Positions 5,191 through 7,436 of a stretch of 7,436 nucleotides of DNA are shown here, one piece after another (the first letter of the stretch is position 1; each line of letters opens with the position of its first letter). The stretch comes from Chromatiales bacterium (GTDB lineage: Bacteria > Pseudomonadota > Gammaproteobacteria > Chromatiales > Chromatiaceae). The stretch lies in NCBI GenBank assembly GCA_024639625.1, contig JAHEIA010000151.1, positions 1 through 7,436 on the forward strand, written 5' to 3'. The translations under genes were made by a program, and so were the position numbers. The notes under the pieces are model-generated. The model was not told the DNA's origin and searched no databases. It saw only the letters and a program-made list of their open reading frames with translations.

Positions 5191-7436
5191 TCAATGCGCC
5201 ATCTCCCAGTTGTCCCCAACCCCAACATCCACCACCAGTGGCACCCGCAGCTCGGCCGCGGACTGCATGTGTTTGCGTATCTCTTCGCCCACCGCATCCA
5301 CGTCGGCGCGAGGAACCTCGAATACGAGTTCGTCGTGCACCTGCATGATCATCCGCACATCCGGACGTGCGGACTGCAACCAAGAGTCCACCCTCAGCAT
5401 GGCGATTTTAATGATATCCGAGGCGGTCCCCTGCATCGGAGCGTTGATCGCCGTGCGTTCAGCCGCTGCCCGGCGCTGGGCGTTGCGCGACCCGATCTCC
5501 TGGAGATACAGGCGCCGGCCGAACACGGTCGTTACATAACCTTGTGCCCGGGCATCCTCACGGATGCGTTCCATGAAAGCGCTCACCCCAGGATAGCGCT
5601 GGAAGTACAGGTCTACATATTCCTGGGCAGCTTGGCGATCGATCCCCAGTTGTCGAGCCAGCCCAAAGGCGGACATGCCATAAATCAGGCCAAAATTGAT
5701 CGCCTTGGCGGATCTCCGCTGGTCGGTGCTGACCTGCTTCTCCGGCACCCCGAAGACCTCGCTGGCGGTCGCCCGATGGATGTCCCTACCCGCAGCAAAG
5801 GCATCGATCAAGCCCGTATCCCCCGACAGGTGAGCCATGATTCGTAACTCGATCTGCGAGTAGTCAGCTGCCAGGATCTTGCAACCGGGCTGTGGGACGA
5901 ATGCCTGGCGAATGCGCCTCCCCTCCTCGCTGCGCACTGGGATGTTCTGCAGGTTCGGGTCGGAAGACGACAGGCGGCCGGTGGCGGCTACCGCTTGATG
6001 GTAGGAGGTGTGCACGCGACCCGTGCGCGGATTCACCTGCTCCGGCAAGCGGTCGGTATAGGTGGATTTCAGCTTGCTCAGCCCCCGATGCTGGAGGATC
6101 AAGCGCGGCAGCTCGAACTCGTCCGCGAGTTCCTGCAGTACCGCCTCGGCGGTGGAGGGGGCCCCCGTGGGGGTGCGCGCCTTCACCGGAAGACCCAGTT
6201 GGTCGAACAGGATCGACCCGATCTGCTTCGGCGACCCCAGATTGAAGCGACCGCCCGCCTGGGTGTACGCCTGTTGCTCAAGCTCATGCATACGCTGCGC
6301 AAGCTGTTGGCTCTGGCGGACCAGCATAGCGCTGTCGATCCGCACCCCGGTCCGCTCCATGCGCGAGAGCACCGGCACCAGGGGCATCTCGATCTCGCGG
6401 AACAGCCGCTCCAGGGCCGGTTCCCGCTCCACGGCGGGCCACAATTCGCGGTGCAAACGCAGGGTAATGTCTGCGTCTTCCGCCGCATAGGGGACCGCCT
6501 GTTCCAGCGGCACCTGGTCGAAGCGCAGCTGTTTCGCCCCCTTGCCTGCTACGTCCTCGTACTTGATGGTGTTCCGGCCCAGGTACTTCTTGGCTAGGGA
6601 GTCCATGTCGTGGCGCGTGGCGGTGCTATCGGTGACGTAGGACTCCAGCATAGTGTCGAAGGCGATGCCCCGCAGTTCGATACCGTAGTTGGCCAGCACG
6701 CTCATGTCGTATTTCAGGTTCTGTCCCAACTTCGGGCGCCCCGGATCTTCCAGCAACGGGCGCAAGCGATCCAGCACTCGGCGCCGATCCAGTTGCTCCG
6801 GTACCCCGGGATAGTCATGGGCCAACGGAACATACGCGGCCTGACCGGGTGTCTCGGCAAACGACACCCCCACCAGCTCCGCCTGCATATAGTCCAGGCT
6901 GGTGGTCTCGGTGTCGAAGGCGAAAAGTTCAGCTGCCTGCAGACGCTCCATCCAGGCATCGAAGTCCCGCCAGGTCAGAACCGCTTGATAACCCCCGTCC
7001 GCATCCACGTTCTCTACCCCGGTCTGAACAGCGCCGGGCGTCTCGCTAGCGAGGGTCGCCTGCAGGCGGTCGGATTCGATCCAGGCGTACAGCTCACGCA
7101 GGGCCGCGGTATCGGGTGCCCGCGGGCAAAGATCCAGCGGCCCTTGCTCCAACGCGACATCCAGGCGGATGGTGACTAGTTGGCGGGATAGCGGAAGCTG
7201 CTCCAGGCTGGCCCGCAGGTTATCGCCCACCTTGCCTTTGATCTCGTCCGCGTGGGCGATCACCCCGTCCAGGGAACCGTATTCGGTGAGCCACTTTGTC
7301 GCGGTCTTGGGGCCACATTTGGCGACGCCGGGGATATTGTCGACGCTGTCCCCTACCAGAGTCAGGTAATCGATGATCAGCGCCGGCGGTACACCAAACT
7401 TCTGCAACACGCCGTCCGGGGTCATTCGCGTGTTGG
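5191..7436 (-). CDS. polA: DNA polymerase I, 5'-truncated by the window edge (last ~747 residues)
   Basis: PolA fills gaps and replaces RNA primers in replication and repair. The reading frame is open to the window edge, so the Met codon at 7425-7423 is internal (NTR precedes it) and roughly 150 N-terminal residues are missing by comparison with E. coli Pol I (928 aa). The visible part starts inside the 5'-3' exonuclease with its helix-hairpin-helix region (GDSVDNIPGV, GPKTA). The 3'-5' proofreading domain looks active: DTETTSLD (D at 6915-6913, E at 6909-6907), NLKYD, and YAAEDAD. The polymerase domain has motif A DYSQIELR (from 5865), motif B RRSAKAINFGLIYG (about 5720-5675) with the Phe that discriminates against dideoxynucleotides, and motif C VHDE (about 5340-5329). 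All three activities are therefore expected. It ends in DNWEMAH and TGA (5193-5191), 56 nt before the predicted small RNA, and converges on engB. Confidence 0.98.
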   Translation of the reverse strand, partial: NTRMTPDGVLQKFGVPPALIIDYLTLVGDSVDNIPGVAKCGPKTATKWLTEYGSLDGVIAHADEIKGKVGDNLRASLEQLPLSRQLVTIRLDVALEQGPLDLCPRAPDTAALRELYAWIESDRLQATLASETPGAVQTGVENVDADGGYQAVLTWRDFDAWMERLQAAELFAFDTETTSLDYMQAELVGVSFAETPGQAAYVPLAHDYPGVPEQLDRRRVLDRLRPLLEDPGRPKLGQNLKYDMSVLANYGIELRGIAFDTMLESYVTDSTATRHDMDSLAKKYLGRNTIKYEDVAGKGAKQLRFDQVPLEQAVPYAAEDADITLRLHRELWPAVEREPALERLFREIEMPLVPVLSRMERTGVRIDSAMLVRQSQQLAQRMHELEQQAYTQAGGRFNLGSPKQIGSILFDQLGLPVKARTPTGAPSTAEAVLQELADEFELPRLILQHRGLSKLKSTYTDRLPEQVNPRTGRVHTSYHQAVAATGRLSSSDPNLQNIPVRSEEGRRIRQAFVPQPGCKILAADYSQIELRIMAHLSGDTGLIDAFAAGRDIHRATASEVFGVPEKQVSTDQRRSAKAINFGLIYGMSAFGLARQLGIDRQAAQEYVDLYFQRYPGVSAFMERIREDARAQGYVTTVFGRRLYLQEIGSRNAQRRAAAERTAINAPMQGTASDIIKIAMLRVDSWLQSARPDVRMIMQVHDELVFEVPRADVDAVGEEIRKHMQSAAELRVPLVVDVGVGDNWEMAH

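Noticed and set aside
4923..5348. Plus-strand frame with a GGAGG 5 nt before its ATG, downstream of engB
   Set aside because: Despite the good ribosome-binding site it runs antisense through three perfect hairpins and 158 nt of polA, and shows no recognisable protein features.
4568..5539. 323-aa open frame on the plus strand spanning the end of engB, the gap and the end of polA
   Set aside because: It overlaps two certain genes and the structured RNA locus; its composition is that of random GC-rich translation rich in Arg, Pro and Ser.
5995..6597. 200-aa plus-strand open frame inside polA
   Set aside because: It is antisense to conserved polymerase motifs and has no ribosome-binding site or recognisable domain.
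5191..7425. Met at 7425 as the true start of a short, Klenow-like polA
   Set aside because: The frame stays open upstream to the window edge, and the codons before Met (NTR) fit the 5'-3' exonuclease domain, so the gene is simply cut by the window.

Overview
This window is GC-rich chromosomal DNA from a proteobacterium. Protein motifs, residue numbering close to the E. coli homologues, and the convergent engB/polA arrangement all point to a gammaproteobacterium outside the Enterobacterales, of the environmental Chromatiales/Ectothiorhodospiraceae kind. That placement is inference. I see no mobile element, CRISPR array, tRNA or rRNA. The genes are core metabolic and housekeeping genes, intact except where the window edge cuts them.

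Left part (1-3048, + strand) concerns pyrophosphate. The last eight codons of an upstream gene are followed by a perfect 14-bp terminator hairpin. Next comes an 82-residue unrecognised small protein whose 3' end overlaps by 8 nt the start of hppA, a membrane proton-pumping pyrophosphatase with the K+-independent signature. A tandem pair of hairpins, the second a good intrinsic terminator, separates hppA from ppa, the soluble family I inorganic pyrophosphatase. The two enzymes use the same substrate with opposite energetic outcomes: one conserves PPi energy as a proton gradient, the other releases it as heat.

Middle part (3049-4859, + strand): a small MJ0936/YfcE-type metallophosphoesterase, moaC (molybdenum cofactor synthesis) 12 nt behind it, and then the ribosome-assembly GTPase engB after a gap of about 107-140 nt rich in dyad symmetry.

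Right part (4860-7436): engB faces polA, which lies on the minus strand and is cut by the window edge; its first roughly 150 residues are missing. The gap between them is not empty. Read on the minus strand, just downstream of polA, it holds three consecutive perfect hairpins with C-rich single-stranded loops. The last is followed by a U-rich tract, so together they look like an independent structured small RNA of about 112 nt. The place and orientation are those of Spot 42 (spf) in E. coli. The C-rich loop design recalls sX13 of Xanthomonas and ErsA of Pseudomonas. This is the most interesting item in the window.
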